Positions 37,698-48,763 of a DNA stretch of 64,000 bases are shown here, piece after piece. A program made the translations under genes and the position numbers. The notes below the pieces were generated by a model, which was not told the origin of the DNA, did not search any database, and saw nothing but the letters and a program-made list of their open reading frames with translations. The stretch's first letter is position 1. The number at the start of each line of letters is the position of its first letter. This DNA comes from Vibrio sp. S17_S38. GTDB taxonomy: Bacteria; Pseudomonadota; Gammaproteobacteria; Enterobacterales; Vibrionaceae. The DNA lies in the NCBI RefSeq assembly GCF_014694375.1, contig NZ_JAAUWW010000001.1, forward strand, positions 62,001-126,000, given 5' to 3'.

Positions 37698-40670
37698 ATG
37701 AAAAGAATGTTGATCAACGCGACTCAAAAAGAAGAGTTGCGCGTCGCATTAGTTGATGGTCAAAAACTGTTTGATTTAGATATCGAAAGTCCTGGCCATG
37801 AATCTAAGAAAGCAAATATTTATAAAGGACGTATTACACGCGTAGAACCAAGTTTAGAAGCTGCATTTGTAGACTATGGTGCTGATCGTCACGGTTTCCT
37901 TCCCCTTAAAGAAATTGCCAAAGAATACTTCCCTACTGGTTATACATACCAAGGCCGCCCTAGCATTAAAGAAGTGCTAAAAGAAGGTCAAGAAGTCATT
38001 GTACAAGTAGAAAAAGAAGAACGAGGTCAAAAAGGTGCAGCCTTGACGACATTCATTTCTCTAGCTGGTAGCTACTTAGTTCTAATGCCTAACAACCCTC
38101 GTGCTGGCGGTATTTCACGTCGTATCGAAGGTGATGAACGTACTGAGCTTAAATCAGCGTTAAGCACTTTAGAACTACCACAAGGCATGGGCTTAATTGT
38201 CCGCACAGCAGGTGTTGGTAAAAGCGCAGAAGAACTTGAGTGGGATTTAAACATTTTACTTAAGCATTGGTCTGCAATTAAAGATGCTTCTGATACTGAA
38301 TCAGCTCCATTCCTAATCCACCAAGAAAGCAATGTCATCGTCCGTGCTATTCGTGACTATTTACGTCGTGATATTGGTGAGATTTTAATTGATAGCAATA
38401 CTATTTATGAGCGCGCACGCGATCATATCCAACTCGTTCGACCTGATTTCGTTTCACGCGTGAAAAAATATGATGGTGATATTCCTCTATTCACTCACTA
38501 TCAGATTGAAAGTCAAATTGAATCAGCTTTCCAACGTGAAGTTCGTCTACCTTCTGGCGGCTCAATCGTTATCGACCCAACAGAAGCATTAACGTCTATT
38601 GATATCAACTCTGCTCGTGCAACTAAAGGCAGTGATATTGAAGAAACCGCACTAAACACCAATTTAGAAGCGGCCGATGAAATTGCACGTCAATTACGCC
38701 TACGCGATCTAGGTGGCCTTGTTGTTATCGATTTCATTGATATGACACCAGTGCGTCATCAGCGTGAAGTTGAAACACGTATGCGTGATGCTGTTCGCAT
38801 GGACCGAGCTCGTGTTCAAATCGGCCGTATTTCACGATTCGGTTTATTAGAAATGTCTCGTCAGCGTTTAAGCCCTTCTCTTTCAGAAGCTAGCCATCAT
38901 ATTTGTCCTCGTTGTACGGGTACAGGTGTTGTACGTGATAATGAATCACTAGCTCTTTCTGTTTTACGTCTAATTGAAGAAGAAGCACTAAAAGATAACA
39001 GCTCACAAGTTCTTGCTGTAGTTCCTGTCCCTATCGCGTCTTACTTATTGAATGAAAAACGTAAATCTATTCAGCACATTGAAAAATACCAAAATGTTAA
39101 CATCATTGTGGTTCCTAATGCTGATATGGAAACTCCTCACTTTGAGGTTATGCGTTTACGTGATGGTGAAGAGCACCAGATTCTATCTTATTTGATGCCT
39201 CAGCGTATTGAATCAATTAAAGAGTCAGAAAGCCGTGAGCCAATCGCAGATATAAAACCTCGTCGTATTGAAGAGCCAGTACTGAAAGGTTTCGCTGCGT
39301 CCGCTCCAGCACCTGCTGCGACGGCTAAACCAGTAGCAGCTGAACCGAAAAAAGTACAACCAAAAGAAAAATCTACTGGTTTCTTTAAGACCATTACAAA
39401 TTTCTTATTCGGTTCAAATGAAAGCGAAAAAGAAGCACAAACAAAAGAAGCACCTAAACCTGCGACAGCGTCAAGCCATCATAATAAGCGCAATGAGCAA
39501 TCAAATAATCGTAACTATAACAATCGTGACCGTAATGATCGTAATAATGATCAACGTAAACGACGTAAGCCGCGTGATGAGGATCAGCTAGATAAAAAAG
39601 CAGATCAGGATGTTCGTCAGGAAAGAAAACGTAAGCCTAAACAAGATAAAAAGCCAGCAGCGCCTAAAGAAACCAATAAATTGGTAGAACAGGGTCAAAA
39701 AATTGCGGCTGAAGCTCAAGAAGCGGCTGTAACTCCATCTCACGAAGAGAAGACAACACAAGTTAAACAGCGCCGTCAACGTCGTCAGATGAAGAAAAAA
39801 GTCCGTGCTAATCCACAGACTAAAGAAGATGATGTCGTGATAGCGATCGATGCGTCTCAAGAAGTTGCACAAGAAAACGCTCCTGTTAATCAAGAAATAG
39901 AAGCAACTCAAGATAATAACGTTGAAAATATAGAGCAAAAAGAAGATGGTCAGCAACGCCGCAATCGTCGCTCTCCTCGTCATCTTCGTGCTAGTGGTCA
40001 ACGTCGTCGCCGTACTCGTGATCGTCGTCCTAATCCATATCGTTTACGTATTGGGGGAGTTGCATCTCCTGAGATGGCTATGGGTAAAGTTTGGCCTAAA
40101 TACACAGAGCAACTTCAACCGATTGCAGTAGAAGTGGAAAAATCAACTGAAGAAGCCACTGTCGATAATAATCTAACCGCTACATTTGGTGGTGTTGCTT
40201 GCCCTGAAATGTCGATGGGTAAAGTAGTTATTTATCGTCCAAAAGCATCTGTATTAGAAACTTCAACAGCATCGATCAGTAATGTTGACGTAGTAATACC
40301 TGTTCTTGAAGAAGAGACTCCTACGTTAGAAATTGCACCTGTAGTAGATAATTCTGTTGCTGAGACGCCTGCGCCATCTGTTATAGCGCCGACAGAGATT
40401 ATCGAACCTCAAGAAAAAACTGACGTTGTTGAAGAAGCTTCCGTTGCTACACCTGATAAAGCTGTAGTAGCAAAAGTAACACCGACAACAAATGCTAAAG
40501 TACAATCTTGTGCTAGTGCTCCAATGGCGAAAGCCTCAGGTTCTGGTGAATTGAAAGATATTACCATTGTCGCAGCGTCTTTCCGCGAGTCGACTTACTC
40601 GGGTAAAGTTGCCGGTAGTGACGCAGCAACAAAGCAAGCGTCATCTGCAATGTCAAAGACTCTTAGTTAA
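37698..40670 (+). CDS. rne: Ribonuclease E
   Basis: Main endoribonuclease of mRNA decay and rRNA/tRNA maturation, and scaffold of the degradosome. The catalytic half includes the S1 domain (about 36-120), the DNase I-like active site with D302 ([12 protein letters not shown]) and D345 (VIDFIDM), and the Zn-link C403/C406 (CPRC). The membrane-binding segment [14 protein letters not shown] lies near 560. The tail is disordered: Arg-rich blocks (610-650, 760-785) and a twice-repeated motif at 786-798 and 831-843. The far end (CASAPMAK at 938) resembles the PNPase-binding end of E. coli RNase E. 990 residues; a terminator follows. Confidence 0.97.
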   Translation: MKRMLINATQKEELRVALVDGQKLFDLDIESPGHESKKANIYKGRITRVEPSLEAAFVDYGADRHGFLPLKEIAKEYFPTGYTYQGRPSIKEVLKEGQEVIVQVEKEERGQKGAALTTFISLAGSYLVLMPNNPRAGGISRRIEGDERTELKSALSTLELPQGMGLIVRTAGVGKSAEELEWDLNILLKHWSAIKDASDTESAPFLIHQESNVIVRAIRDYLRRDIGEILIDSNTIYERARDHIQLVRPDFVSRVKKYDGDIPLFTHYQIESQIESAFQREVRLPSGGSIVIDPTEALTSIDINSARATKGSDIEETALNTNLEAADEIARQLRLRDLGGLVVIDFIDMTPVRHQREVETRMRDAVRMDRARVQIGRISRFGLLEMSRQRLSPSLSEASHHICPRCTGTGVVRDNESLALSVLRLIEEEALKDNSSQVLAVVPVPIASYLLNEKRKSIQHIEKYQNVNIIVVPNADMETPHFEVMRLRDGEEHQILSYLMPQRIESIKESESREPIADIKPRRIEEPVLKGFAASAPAPAATAKPVAAEPKKVQPKEKSTGFFKTITNFLFGSNESEKEAQTKEAPKPATASSHHNKRNEQSNNRNYNNRDRNDRNNDQRKRRKPRDEDQLDKKADQDVRQERKRKPKQDKKPAAPKETNKLVEQGQKIAAEAQEAAVTPSHEEKTTQVKQRRQRRQMKKKVRANPQTKEDDVVIAIDASQEVAQENAPVNQEIEATQDNNVENIEQKEDGQQRRNRRSPRHLRASGQRRRRTRDRRPNPYRLRIGGVASPEMAMGKVWPKYTEQLQPIAVEVEKSTEEATVDNNLTATFGGVACPEMSMGKVVIYRPKASVLETSTASISNVDVVIPVLEEETPTLEIAPVVDNSVAETPAPSVIAPTEIIEPQEKTDVVEEASVATPDKAVVAKVTPTTNAKVQSCASAPMAKASGSGELKDITIVAASFRESTYSGKVAGSDAATKQASSAMSKTLS

Positions 40671-40702
40671 GCTTTAACTGACTTTACATTGCTAGCAAAC
40701 CT

Positions 40703-40734
40703 AAAAGGCCACTGTTGAAAGTGGCCTTTTTCAT
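40703..40734 (+). terminator. Rho-independent terminator after rne
   Basis: An 11-bp perfect stem, AAAAGGCCACT (40703-40713) with AGTGGCCTTTT (40720-40730), followed by T. Confidence 0.9.
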
Positions 40735-40929
40735 TTTCTCATCCTAAAACATCAACCATAGTAGTTTCCTGATAGAGAAAATAACCACCTAGAAATGTTG
40801 CAGTTATTTCCACCATTCTGTAACATTCGGTTTCAAAATCACCCGCCCATATATTTGACTGTAACCTTTCGACACTCCGTTTCTACAGCTCAAAACATGG
40901 CAATTTCATTTACTTAAAACTGAGAATAC

Positions 40930-42489
40930 ATGTTCGAATTTCCACAAGTCTCCACTCAATCTGTTAAAAATGATGTTTTGTCAGGCTTAACCGTCGCACT
41001 AGCCTTAGTTCCGGAAGCCGTAGCGTTTGCCTTTGTAGCTGGCGTTGATCCAATGGTGGGCTTATATGCCGCCTTCATTATGGGATTGATGACCGCCGTC
41101 TTTGGTGGCCGCCCAGGTATGATTTCTGGTGCAACAGGTGCAACAGCTGTCGTCATGGTCAGCTTAGTCGCCATGCATGGCATACAATACTTATTCGCGG
41201 CAGTACTTCTCGTTGGTGTATTACAAATCACGGCCGGAATATTAAAGCTAGGTAAGTTTATTAGAATTGTGCCACACCCAGTTATGATAGGTTTCGTAAA
41301 TGGTCTTGCAATTGTTATTTTCACTGCTCAATTAGGCCAATTTAAAGCACCCGATTTGAATGGTCTTATGACTTGGTTACCTCAAGATCAAATGTTTATT
41401 ATGCTTAGTTTGGTAGCTCTTACCATGGGTATTATTTTCTTTTTACCCAAATTAACCAAAGCCATCCCATCCTCTTTAGTCGCTATTGTGACTGTGACTG
41501 CAATTACTCAAGTTTTTAATCTAGACACACGAACTGTCGTTGATTTTTTACGTACCATGTCTGGTGACCCTAGTTCAACCCTAGCTGGTGACTTACCGAC
41601 CTTCGCACTTCCTGCCGTTCCATTTACTTTTGAAACGCTCAAGATAGTGTTCCCATACGCACTTATCATTGCCTCTATTGGTTTAATTGAATCACTATTA
41701 ACACTTACTGTGGTAGATGAAATGACCAACACGCGTGGTAAAGGCAATCGTGAATGTATTGGTCAAGGTCTTGGTAACTTAACCTGTTCTGTCTTTGGTG
41801 CTATGGGCGGCTGTGCCATGATTGGTCAATCAATGATCAACATTAACTCTGGTGGCCGTGGTCGTTTATCAGGTATCACCGCTGCCATTGCTCTACTTTG
41901 CTTTATTTTATTTACGGCAACTTGGATCGAGATGATCCCGCTTGCGGCTTTAGTTGGCGTGATGTTCATGGTGGTGATTGGCACCTTTGAATGGGCAACG
42001 TTCAAATTAGCTCGCCGCGTACCAAAGCAAGATTTCTTCATTATTATTTTAGTGACAATTGTTACTGTTATGACAGATCTTGCGGTTGCTGTCGGTGTTG
42101 GTGTGATTGCTTCTGCACTTATGTTTGCTTGGCAACACGCAAAACATATCAATGCGGTAACCAGTATTGATGAGGAAGGATCTAAAGTGTATCAAATCAA
42201 TGGTCCGATTTTCTTCGGTTCAGCGGCAAACTTTGCCGAACTGTTTAATGCTCAAAATGATCCACAAGACATTATTGTCGATTTCGCTCAGTCGCGAGTA
42301 GTCGATCATTCTGCCATTGAAGCGATTGAAACCGTTGCAGACCGTTACTCTAAACTTGGGAAAACACTGCATTTACGTCATCTAAGTCAAGACTGTAAAA
42401 CGCTACTCCATAAAGCAGGCAGCTTAGTCGAAATTAACATTAAAGAAGATCCTACCTACAAAGTTATTGATAATTTATTAGCAGATTAA
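40930..42489 (+). CDS. SulP family inorganic anion transporter
   Basis: Inner-membrane anion transporter of the SLC26/SulP group. The 519 residues include about 11-14 membrane segments (1-400) with the family motif [23 protein letters not shown] and the loop [19 protein letters not shown]-terminal STAS domain (about 420-519, [19 protein letters not shown]) follows. Members move sulfate, bicarbonate, dicarboxylates or other anions, and the substrate cannot be told from sequence. A terminator follows before cobO. Confidence 0.88.
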   Translation: MFEFPQVSTQSVKNDVLSGLTVALALVPEAVAFAFVAGVDPMVGLYAAFIMGLMTAVFGGRPGMISGATGATAVVMVSLVAMHGIQYLFAAVLLVGVLQITAGILKLGKFIRIVPHPVMIGFVNGLAIVIFTAQLGQFKAPDLNGLMTWLPQDQMFIMLSLVALTMGIIFFLPKLTKAIPSSLVAIVTVTAITQVFNLDTRTVVDFLRTMSGDPSSTLAGDLPTFALPAVPFTFETLKIVFPYALIIASIGLIESLLTLTVVDEMTNTRGKGNRECIGQGLGNLTCSVFGAMGGCAMIGQSMININSGGRGRLSGITAAIALLCFILFTATWIEMIPLAALVGVMFMVVIGTFEWATFKLARRVPKQDFFIIILVTIVTVMTDLAVAVGVGVIASALMFAWQHAKHINAVTSIDEEGSKVYQINGPIFFGSAANFAELFNAQNDPQDIIVDFAQSRVVDHSAIEAIETVADRYSKLGKTLHLRHLSQDCKTLLHKAGSLVEINIKEDPTYKVIDNLLAD

Positions 42490-42514
42490 CTTCTTCTCTT
42501 CTCTTATCTAAATA

Positions 42515-42543
42515 AAACCCAGCCACCGTGCTGGGTTTCTTTT
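42515..42543 (+). terminator. Rho-independent terminator after the SulP gene
   Basis: The stem AAACCCAGC (42515-42523) with GCTGGGTTT (42530-42538) is followed by CTTTT, 26 bp after the stop. Confidence 0.85.
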
Positions 42544-42611
42544 ACTATCATCCCCTGACATTAATTGATAACATTTTCACTCCTTTTACTTCAATAATGG
42601 AAGCCAATCAC

Positions 42612-43223
42612 ATGGACGAGTCTGTGCCACATTCAAATAATGAAAAACACAAACAACGACAGCAAAAAATAAAACAAGAAGTTGATTCGCGTATCAATGC
42701 AGCTCAAGAAGAAAAAGGCTTAGTTCTCGTCATTACAGGTAATGGAAAAGGTAAAACCACCTCTGGATTTGGCACAATTGCACGAGCCGTCGGTCACAAC
42801 CAAAACTGCGGGGTTGCTCAATTTATTAAAGGTACTTGGGATAATGGTGAAAAAAATCTACTGGAAAAGTTAGGAGTAGAATTTCATGTCATGGCTACCG
42901 GCTTTACATGGGAAACCCAGGATAAAACCAGTGATACACTTGCGGCTCAATTAGTATGGCAAGAATGCAAGCGCATGCTGCAAGATGACAACTTAGATGT
43001 GGTGTTATTCGATGAAATTACCTACATGGTAACTTACGGCTATATTGAATTGGACGATGTAGTAGAAGCCATCGAAAACCGTCCTAGCACGCAATCTGTG
43101 ATCATTACTGGCCGAGCAGCCCATCGACGCTTAATTGAGATTGCTGACACTGTTTCAGAAGTGCGTAACGTCAAGCATGCTTTTGAATCAGGTATTAAAG
43201 CCCGTAAAGGGATTGATTGGTAA
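42612..43223 (+). CDS. btuR: Cob(I)yrinic acid a,c-diamide adenosyltransferase (BtuR/CobO)
   Basis: Adds the 5'-deoxyadenosyl group to corrinoids to make coenzyme B12. A 203-residue protein with P-loop GNGKGKTTSGFGT, QFIKGTWDNGE, MATGFTWET and the ending HAFESGIKARKGIDW, closely like E. coli BtuR. Start ATG at 42612 has GGAAG eight bases ahead; upstream in-frame codons add a non-conserved segment that covers the preceding terminator. In E. coli btuR is next to yciK; here it lies alone between SulP and a terminator, so it is probably used to convert salvaged corrinoids. Confidence 0.93.
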   Translation: MDESVPHSNNEKHKQRQQKIKQEVDSRINAAQEEKGLVLVITGNGKGKTTSGFGTIARAVGHNQNCGVAQFIKGTWDNGEKNLLEKLGVEFHVMATGFTWETQDKTSDTLAAQLVWQECKRMLQDDNLDVVLFDEITYMVTYGYIELDDVVEAIENRPSTQSVIITGRAAHRRLIEIADTVSEVRNVKHAFESGIKARKGIDW

Positions 43224-43295
43224 ATCCTAAAACGGCGAACAATTTGTAATGATATCAACCTAAGCCGCTGGAAACCTAAGCCAAACAAGTAGCAA

Positions 43296-43338
43296 AAAGC
43301 CCAGTTTAATCGTGAAGATCGTACTGGGCTTTGTCTTT
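43296..43338. terminator. Bidirectional terminator between btuR and the AsmA-family gene
   Basis: The stem AAAGCCCAGT (43296-43305) with ACTGGGCTTT (43323-43332) is followed by GTCTTTT on the plus strand and preceded by an A run, between convergent stops. Confidence 0.8.
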
Positions 43339-43357
43339 TCAACGCTTTATTGGCTAA

Positions 43358-45586
43358 TTATTTAAATAAACTATTGAGCAAATCACCTGCTGCTTTTTTC
43401 ACTTCTTTATTTTTGCCCGAATCTTTATCGTCACCTAAAAGCTTATCAATACCTTTATCAATTTCTTTTTGCGCTTTTTGCTTAGATTCTGAGTTAAACA
43501 AAGATTTCATATCAACACTAATACTTGGAGTCGCCCACGAGCCTTTTACACGAACTGGAATAGTGAGGTTTTTTAAATCATTAAGATCTTTGCCATCTTG
43601 CCCTTTCATGGTGCCAACAATCGATGTTTTTACCAAAAAGTCTAATGTTTCATGCACATAATCGGCTTGTCCATCACCCAAAACGCGCAAGAGTGGCGAC
43701 TGCATGGCAAAGTTATTAGTCTTCATTACTCCTTTAGAAAGTTTCATTGTTGCCGTCAGAGCACTAAAATCCGTTTTCTTAACATTATCCGCGGCTATAG
43801 TTTCACCTTTCAATTTCGCTTTCGCTGAACGGAACTCATACGGTAAATTTACACCATAAAGTGAGCCATCTTGAAAATTAAGATTAATCACGCCGGATAG
43901 GTTTTTCTTCAACGTATCAGGTAGCAAACTCTTACCAGTGAGATCTGCTGTAATATTACCCGTTCCTGACACGATATCCATATCTGCGATATCCGTTAAT
44001 AATGGGCGTACTTGCACACCTTTTATTACATTATGAATTTTATAGTTTGCAACTGATTTACGTGCATCAATATGTGCTGTCGCGAGTATTGAACCATCAT
44101 ACAAATTAGCAGCAAAACGTTGTAAATCAATCACACCGCGATTGACCTTAAACTGAGTGACTACATTTTGTAAGTTAGCATTATTTGCCACTAACTTATC
44201 AATAGTTATCTTACCCGTAACATCTAGTGTTTTCGTTGCACTAAGATCGGGTTCAGTCTGAGCCGGCGCTGTTGATGCTTTCGCAGTAGGTGTTGTGTTT
44301 GCTGTTGAAGCAGTAGCTGCAGCCTTCGTTGCCGTAGAGCTCTCAGCCGTTTTAGATGATGTAACAGCTGATTTTGTCGATTGCTGTTCCATTTGTTTTA
44401 ATAACGCATCTACATTTATTTCTGCACTGTGTAAATTAAATACAATCTTAGGAATACTGGATGCTAAAGACACTTGAGTTGAACCATCAAACACCAACTC
44501 ATTTACTGTAAACTTATCAAGTGTTAAGCCTAGATCTTGCTTATTTAAATCAAACGTTAATGAAGACAACATATCGATATTAATTGGATTTAATGGCAAG
44601 TCTTTCCCATTAACTTTAGCTTTCAAGTTCATATCATTTAATCGAACCAGTGACATTGCCTTATTAACCATTAACTTGGCACTGTGTGTCATATCGATGT
44701 TCATACCAGACACTTGTCCTTGAACCGCTAATTTTAAATCATTTGGTTGGTCAAACTTAAATGTCGTCAATTGTAATGACACTGTTTTAATGTCAGTAGC
44801 TCCATCTTTAAAAGAAGCTTGAGTATCAAGATTACGTAATTCATAATTTTTCAAATCTTGTGAAACTTTAAATTCTGTTTTGCCCGCAGCAGAAAAGGTT
44901 TGCTGATTATTGCGGCCCGTTAAACTGAATTCAGCTTGACTCCACTCATCAAATGAAAATTTAGAAAGTGCAAAGTTGACATTAGATAATGCTATCTCAG
45001 ACCCTTTTTGTTCATCAAGCATCGCCAATGTCGCATTATTAACCGTGATCCCCTCTAATGTTAATTGCCATTTAGAAGCTGAACTTGACGATTCTTCTAC
45101 GTCCGCTGACTTGGATGCTTCTTCTGGCTTAGCCGCAGTATCTGCTGTCACCCCTGTTTCTTTTTGGTCAACTTCGGCTGTATTTTCTTTTATAGATTGT
45201 GCAGCAATATCAATATTTGAACTTCCATCTTTCTTAGTTTGCAGAAAAATATCAGCGCTATTTAAGCTAATGTTGCCAATTTCTAATCTTTTTTCTAGCA
45301 AAGGGAGAACTGAAATATCCAAACCGACAGAGTCAATCTTTACGATTTCGGCACGTTTAAAACCGTTCGGATTTAATAATTTCGTTTTTCCAATAGTAAA
45401 ACCAATATGAGGGAAGAAAGTCCATTCAATATCACCATCAATAACGAGGTCAAAACCCGTTTGAGCTTTCGTCTGCTCAATAATTAGAGGTTTAAATTGA
45501 TTTGGATTCACGAAAAAAACCAATGCCAACACAGCAATTAAGATGGCAGTAATTGGAACAGCAAGAAAGATGAGTACTTTTTTCAT
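43358..45586 (-). CDS. asmA: AsmA family protein
   Basis: A 742-residue inner-membrane-anchored periplasmic protein of the AsmA group, related to TamB and YhdP and thought to affect outer-membrane lipid or protein assembly. One helix at residues 4-26 is followed by the family opening (FVNPNQFKPLIIEQTKAQTGFDLVIDGDIEW) and a repeating beta-groove domain. Two low-complexity spacers rich in Ser, Thr, Ala and Glu (about 130-170 and 400-440) interrupt it. GAGGGATCTCC precedes the ATG. It is followed upstream by dcd and udk on the same strand, an order seen in E. coli (asmA-dcd-udk). Confidence 0.88.
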   Translation of the reverse strand: MKKVLIFLAVPITAILIAVLALVFFVNPNQFKPLIIEQTKAQTGFDLVIDGDIEWTFFPHIGFTIGKTKLLNPNGFKRAEIVKIDSVGLDISVLPLLEKRLEIGNISLNSADIFLQTKKDGSSNIDIAAQSIKENTAEVDQKETGVTADTAAKPEEASKSADVEESSSSASKWQLTLEGITVNNATLAMLDEQKGSEIALSNVNFALSKFSFDEWSQAEFSLTGRNNQQTFSAAGKTEFKVSQDLKNYELRNLDTQASFKDGATDIKTVSLQLTTFKFDQPNDLKLAVQGQVSGMNIDMTHSAKLMVNKAMSLVRLNDMNLKAKVNGKDLPLNPINIDMLSSLTFDLNKQDLGLTLDKFTVNELVFDGSTQVSLASSIPKIVFNLHSAEINVDALLKQMEQQSTKSAVTSSKTAESSTATKAAATASTANTTPTAKASTAPAQTEPDLSATKTLDVTGKITIDKLVANNANLQNVVTQFKVNRGVIDLQRFAANLYDGSILATAHIDARKSVANYKIHNVIKGVQVRPLLTDIADMDIVSGTGNITADLTGKSLLPDTLKKNLSGVINLNFQDGSLYGVNLPYEFRSAKAKLKGETIAADNVKKTDFSALTATMKLSKGVMKTNNFAMQSPLLRVLGDGQADYVHETLDFLVKTSIVGTMKGQDGKDLNDLKNLTIPVRVKGSWATPSISVDMKSLFNSESKQKAQKEIDKGIDKLLGDDKDSGKNKEVKKAAGDLLNSLFK

Positions 45587-45751
45587 GGAGATCCCTCACG
45601 CAGTACAGATAAAAAGAGTTAAAAGCATTCCACCATCAATATTCATTTAACGATAAATATGAGGATGAATAATAAGTAAAATGACTGCATATCTAGCAGT
45701 CTATTTTAAAATTAATAACTTAGTATGAAATTTGATACTTAACCAACGATA

Positions 45752-46333
45752 TCAATCTTCATTAATACGGCTTGCCACAGCGCCTTGTTGATTTTTATAT
45801 TTAGCATTATCTCGTTTGTTATACGGTTTTTCAGCATCACCCGATAAAACTTCAAAACTTAAAGCGCCAATTGGCATCATTGGTTTCAAGGCTAAAGGTA
45901 AACGACCTGAATTATAAAACTCAAGTACGATACGCCCAGACCAACCAGGGTCAATACGATGAGCCGTTACATGAACCATTAAGCCTAAACGAGCCAAAGA
46001 AGAACGTCCATCTAACCAACCAACAATATTGGCAGGGAGATCGACAGATTCATAGGTGACGGCTAATGCTAGTTGCCCAGGATGTAAGAAAAATTCACCA
46101 TCATCAGAAATCTCAATCTCATCACTCATGACTTTTTCAAGCTGAGCTGTCACTTGTTCTTTTTTACCAGAGAGATCAATATATGGTGCACTGTGATCAT
46201 TAAATACTCGGAATTGATGACCTAAACGTACATCTACCGTTAAGCCACTAATGCTATCTTCAGATGGGGCTGGCGACATGGTTATCTTACCTTCCGCCAT
46301 GTATTTCTTTATGTCCCTATCACACAATCTCAC
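45752..46333 (-). CDS. dcd: dCTP deaminase
   Basis: Converts dCTP to dUTP, the first step toward dTMP in gamma-proteobacteria. The 193-residue trimer subunit has [38 protein letters not shown] containing the active-site Ser-Arg pair, and the catalytic Glu in [15 protein letters not shown]. The start is a GTG with AGGAGA nine bases ahead. It sits between udk and asmA on the same strand, as in E. coli. Confidence 0.96.
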   Translation of the reverse strand: MRLCDRDIKKYMAEGKITMSPAPSEDSISGLTVDVRLGHQFRVFNDHSAPYIDLSGKKEQVTAQLEKVMSDEIEISDDGEFFLHPGQLALAVTYESVDLPANIVGWLDGRSSLARLGLMVHVTAHRIDPGWSGRIVLEFYNSGRLPLALKPMMPIGALSFEVLSGDAEKPYNKRDNAKYKNQQGAVASRINED

Positions 46334-46443
46334 GAGGTATTTCTCCTAATTTCGCGCAAAATTATTTAGATTTAAATAATTAAAGCGAATGGTTATCCAT
46401 CATCTGGTAATTAAAAATATAACTTCAAATACTTTGAATATAG

Positions 46444-47100
46444 TTATGATTTTAATAAACGAGCAATATGAGCCTTCAACACATCAATTGCAATTCGGTT
46501 TTTACCGCCACGTGGGACGATAATATCGGCATGCTGCTTCGATGGCTCAATAAATTGCATAAACATTGGTCGCACTGTTTTTTGATACTGCTTTAATACA
46601 GAATCCATCGTTCTTCCACGCTCCTCTACGTCTCGTTTAACACGGCGTAATAGACAAATATCAAGTGGTGTATCCATGAATACTGATGCATGCATTAAGT
46701 CACGCAAGCGTGGTTCAGTCAGCAACAAAATGCCTTCTAAAATAATCACTTTCTTTGGTGTCATTAATGTCGTGTTTTGAGTGCGGGTATGTTCTGAATA
46801 GCTGTATTCAGGAATTTCAACTGAATTGCCTTCCATCAACTGCTGTAGTTGTTCACATAGTAAATCATGATCCAACGCGCTTGGGTGGTCATAATTAGTC
46901 TTGACTCGCTCTTCCATACTAAGATGGCTTTGATCCCGATAATAACAATCTTCAGTGATCACACCGATCTGACTATCACCGACTTTCGCTCGTAATTCTT
47001 TGTAAATGGTGCTTGCAATTAGGCTTTTCCCTGAAGCCGATGCGCCGGCAATCCCTACAATGACGCATTTATTTTTTTCAGGTATTTGTTGTTCTGACAT
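46444..47100 (-). CDS. udk: Uridine kinase
   Basis: Salvage kinase that phosphorylates uridine and cytidine. P-loop [11 protein letters not shown] is at residues 17-27, followed by [15 protein letters not shown] and the [11 protein letters not shown] substrate region, with [14 protein letters not shown] near the end. 218 residues matches the family. It lies 110 bp upstream of dcd and about 210 bp downstream of apbC, forming apbC-udk-dcd-asmA in one direction. Confidence 0.96.
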   Translation of the reverse strand: MSEQQIPEKNKCVIVGIAGASASGKSLIASTIYKELRAKVGDSQIGVITEDCYYRDQSHLSMEERVKTNYDHPSALDHDLLCEQLQQLMEGNSVEIPEYSYSEHTRTQNTTLMTPKKVIILEGILLLTEPRLRDLMHASVFMDTPLDICLLRRVKRDVEERGRTMDSVLKQYQKTVRPMFMQFIEPSKQHADIIVPRGGKNRIAIDVLKAHIARLLKS

Positions 47101-47309
47101 GTAAAAGCACCCAGCTCAATAGTAACGGGAACCCCGAGGGGGAATTAAACCGCCTGATTATATACTTAATTGATACAAAATGGGAGTTTAGCCACGAGGC
47201 AATAATCCTCTAAATTAACGAATTATTACTATGCTTAATCCTATTTACACAAAATGTATAAAAAATAATCATCTGATTTCTCGATGCTTATTTACTTATT
47301 AATGTATGA

Positions 47310-48419
47310 CTATTTTACTTCCGTAAATAAAATAGCATCTGGAGCCGGATCACCTTGCCAAAATAGACGACACCCAACCTGAGCGGCAAGTTCAAGATAA
47401 ATTTGTGAATGCTCACTACTTGGTTTAGCGGTAACCGTTGGGCAACCATTATCAATATCACTGCGTAGATCAATATGCAGTGGAATTTGTGCCAATAAAG
47501 ATAAATCCATATCTCGCGCCATTTTTTCAGCGCCGCCCTGGCCAAACAATGCTTCATGATATCCACAGTTTGAGCAGATGTGGTAACTCATATTTTCAAC
47601 CACGCCAAGCACTGACACCCCGACTTTATCAAACATCGCCACGCCTTTTCTTGCATCAGCTAATGCAAGGTCTTGCGGTGTTGTCACCACCAAAGCTGAC
47701 GTTACAGGAATTTGTTGCGACAACGTTAGTTGAATATCGCCAGTACCTGGTGGCATATCTATCACTAAATAATCAAGCTCTGGCCACAGTGTTTCATTAA
47801 GTATCTGAGCCAAAGCTTTCGATGCCATTGGACCGCGCCATACTGCCGCATCATCTTGCGCAACCAAATAACCAACTGAGTTGGTATACAAACCATGAGC
47901 TTCCACTGGTTGCATCCATTTACTATCAATAACAGTTGGTTTCTTACCTTGTGTCCCAAGCATTATAGGAACAGATGGACCATAAATATCAGCATCTAAC
48001 AAACCAACTTTCGCGCCCAGTTTATGCAGTGCCAAAGCAAAATTAACGGCTGTCGTTGACTTGCCCACCCCACCTTTAGCAGAAGTAATGGCGATAATGT
48101 TTTTCACTCCTTTCACTGGTGTAGCATGTACAGTTTTCAGCGTCTTAACTTTGGTCACAACCTCGATAACAGGTAAATCTTGATGTTGTGTTTTCTGTTC
48201 TTCAACCCATGATTGAAGCTGACTTTGTAACCCTTGACCATAAAATGGCAAGGTAATTTGTACGCTATCATCTGATTTTAATAACACAATTCCTGGAGTA
48301 TCAGCCCATTGCGGAATTAATTGTGGATGCTCAAATTGATTCAGCCACTGACTTAAAATAGAAGATGATAATGAATGATTAGGGGTAGACTTTGAAAATG
48401 GAGAAGAAAATAAAGACAT
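47310..48419 (-). CDS. apbC: Iron-sulfur cluster carrier protein ApbC (Mrp)
   Basis: P-loop NTPase that carries Fe-S clusters to target proteins. In 369 residues it shows the deviant Walker A SAKGGVGKSTTAVN (about 112-125), DADIYGPSVPIMLG, DMPPGTGDIQLTL and the cluster-binding CSNC about 280. An N-terminal region (1-90) is less conserved. GAGG lies five bases before the ATG. It diverges from metG across a 344-bp gap, the same pairing as in E. coli and vibrios. Confidence 0.95.
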   Translation of the reverse strand: MSLFSSPFSKSTPNHSLSSSILSQWLNQFEHPQLIPQWADTPGIVLLKSDDSVQITLPFYGQGLQSQLQSWVEEQKTQHQDLPVIEVVTKVKTLKTVHATPVKGVKNIIAITSAKGGVGKSTTAVNFALALHKLGAKVGLLDADIYGPSVPIMLGTQGKKPTVIDSKWMQPVEAHGLYTNSVGYLVAQDDAAVWRGPMASKALAQILNETLWPELDYLVIDMPPGTGDIQLTLSQQIPVTSALVVTTPQDLALADARKGVAMFDKVGVSVLGVVENMSYHICSNCGYHEALFGQGGAEKMARDMDLSLLAQIPLHIDLRSDIDNGCPTVTAKPSSEHSQIYLELAAQVGCRLFWQGDPAPDAILFTEVK

Positions 48420-48763
48420 ACGGCCTCGGTATCACAAGATAGAATCAATATCCTAGCAGTATAAACCCACAAGAAAAACACGCTACTCACCATATAAATA
48501 AAAAGATCATGAATTCCGTCTTTAGGTTTCTTGGAGTCATGGCTTGCATAAGGTAGAATCTTGAAAAGTTTTATGACTAGTCTATATCCAAATTAATTGA
48601 AGTAGCAGTGAGGCGGCAAGTGATCGAACTCCCATGAGCTTAGCTTGCCTAAGTGGTTGTAGTGAGTAAACACCGTCAACAAAGCTATAGCTTCAAATTA
48701 AAAGGGTATATCGAAATATTCGGACTAATTGCCCCCCTATCAAGAATTAAGAAGTGAATAATA
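48420..48763. other. apbC/metG divergent intergenic region
   Basis: 344 bp, of which about 130 are the ERIC element. The rest must hold both promoters; the 160 bp next to apbC are AT-rich. No other gene seen. Confidence 0.6.
48582..48711. repeat. ERIC (intergenic repeat unit) element
   Basis: About 130 bp with the ERIC layout: it begins CTATATCCAAATTAATTGAA, has the central imperfect palindrome with CTCCCATGAGCTTAG and CTAAGTGGTTGTAGTGAGT, then ACAAAGCTATAGCTTCAA, and ends AAAAGGGTATA. Terminal ends TATATCC and GGGTATA are inverted copies. This matches the enterobacterial repetitive intergenic consensus family, which also occurs in vibrios. It lies 53 bp upstream of metG and 160 bp upstream of the divergent apbC start. 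ERIC copies have no protein gene and are thought to act, if at all, as RNA hairpins. Confidence 0.85.

Noticed and set aside
39588..40001. 137-residue frame antisense to the RNase E tail
   Set aside because: Long antisense frames are expected opposite Lys/Arg/Gln-rich low-complexity coding; no start signals.
42528..42611. N-terminal extension of BtuR
   Set aside because: The added residues run through the SulP terminator hairpin and are not part of the family; the ATG at 42612 has a good ribosome site.
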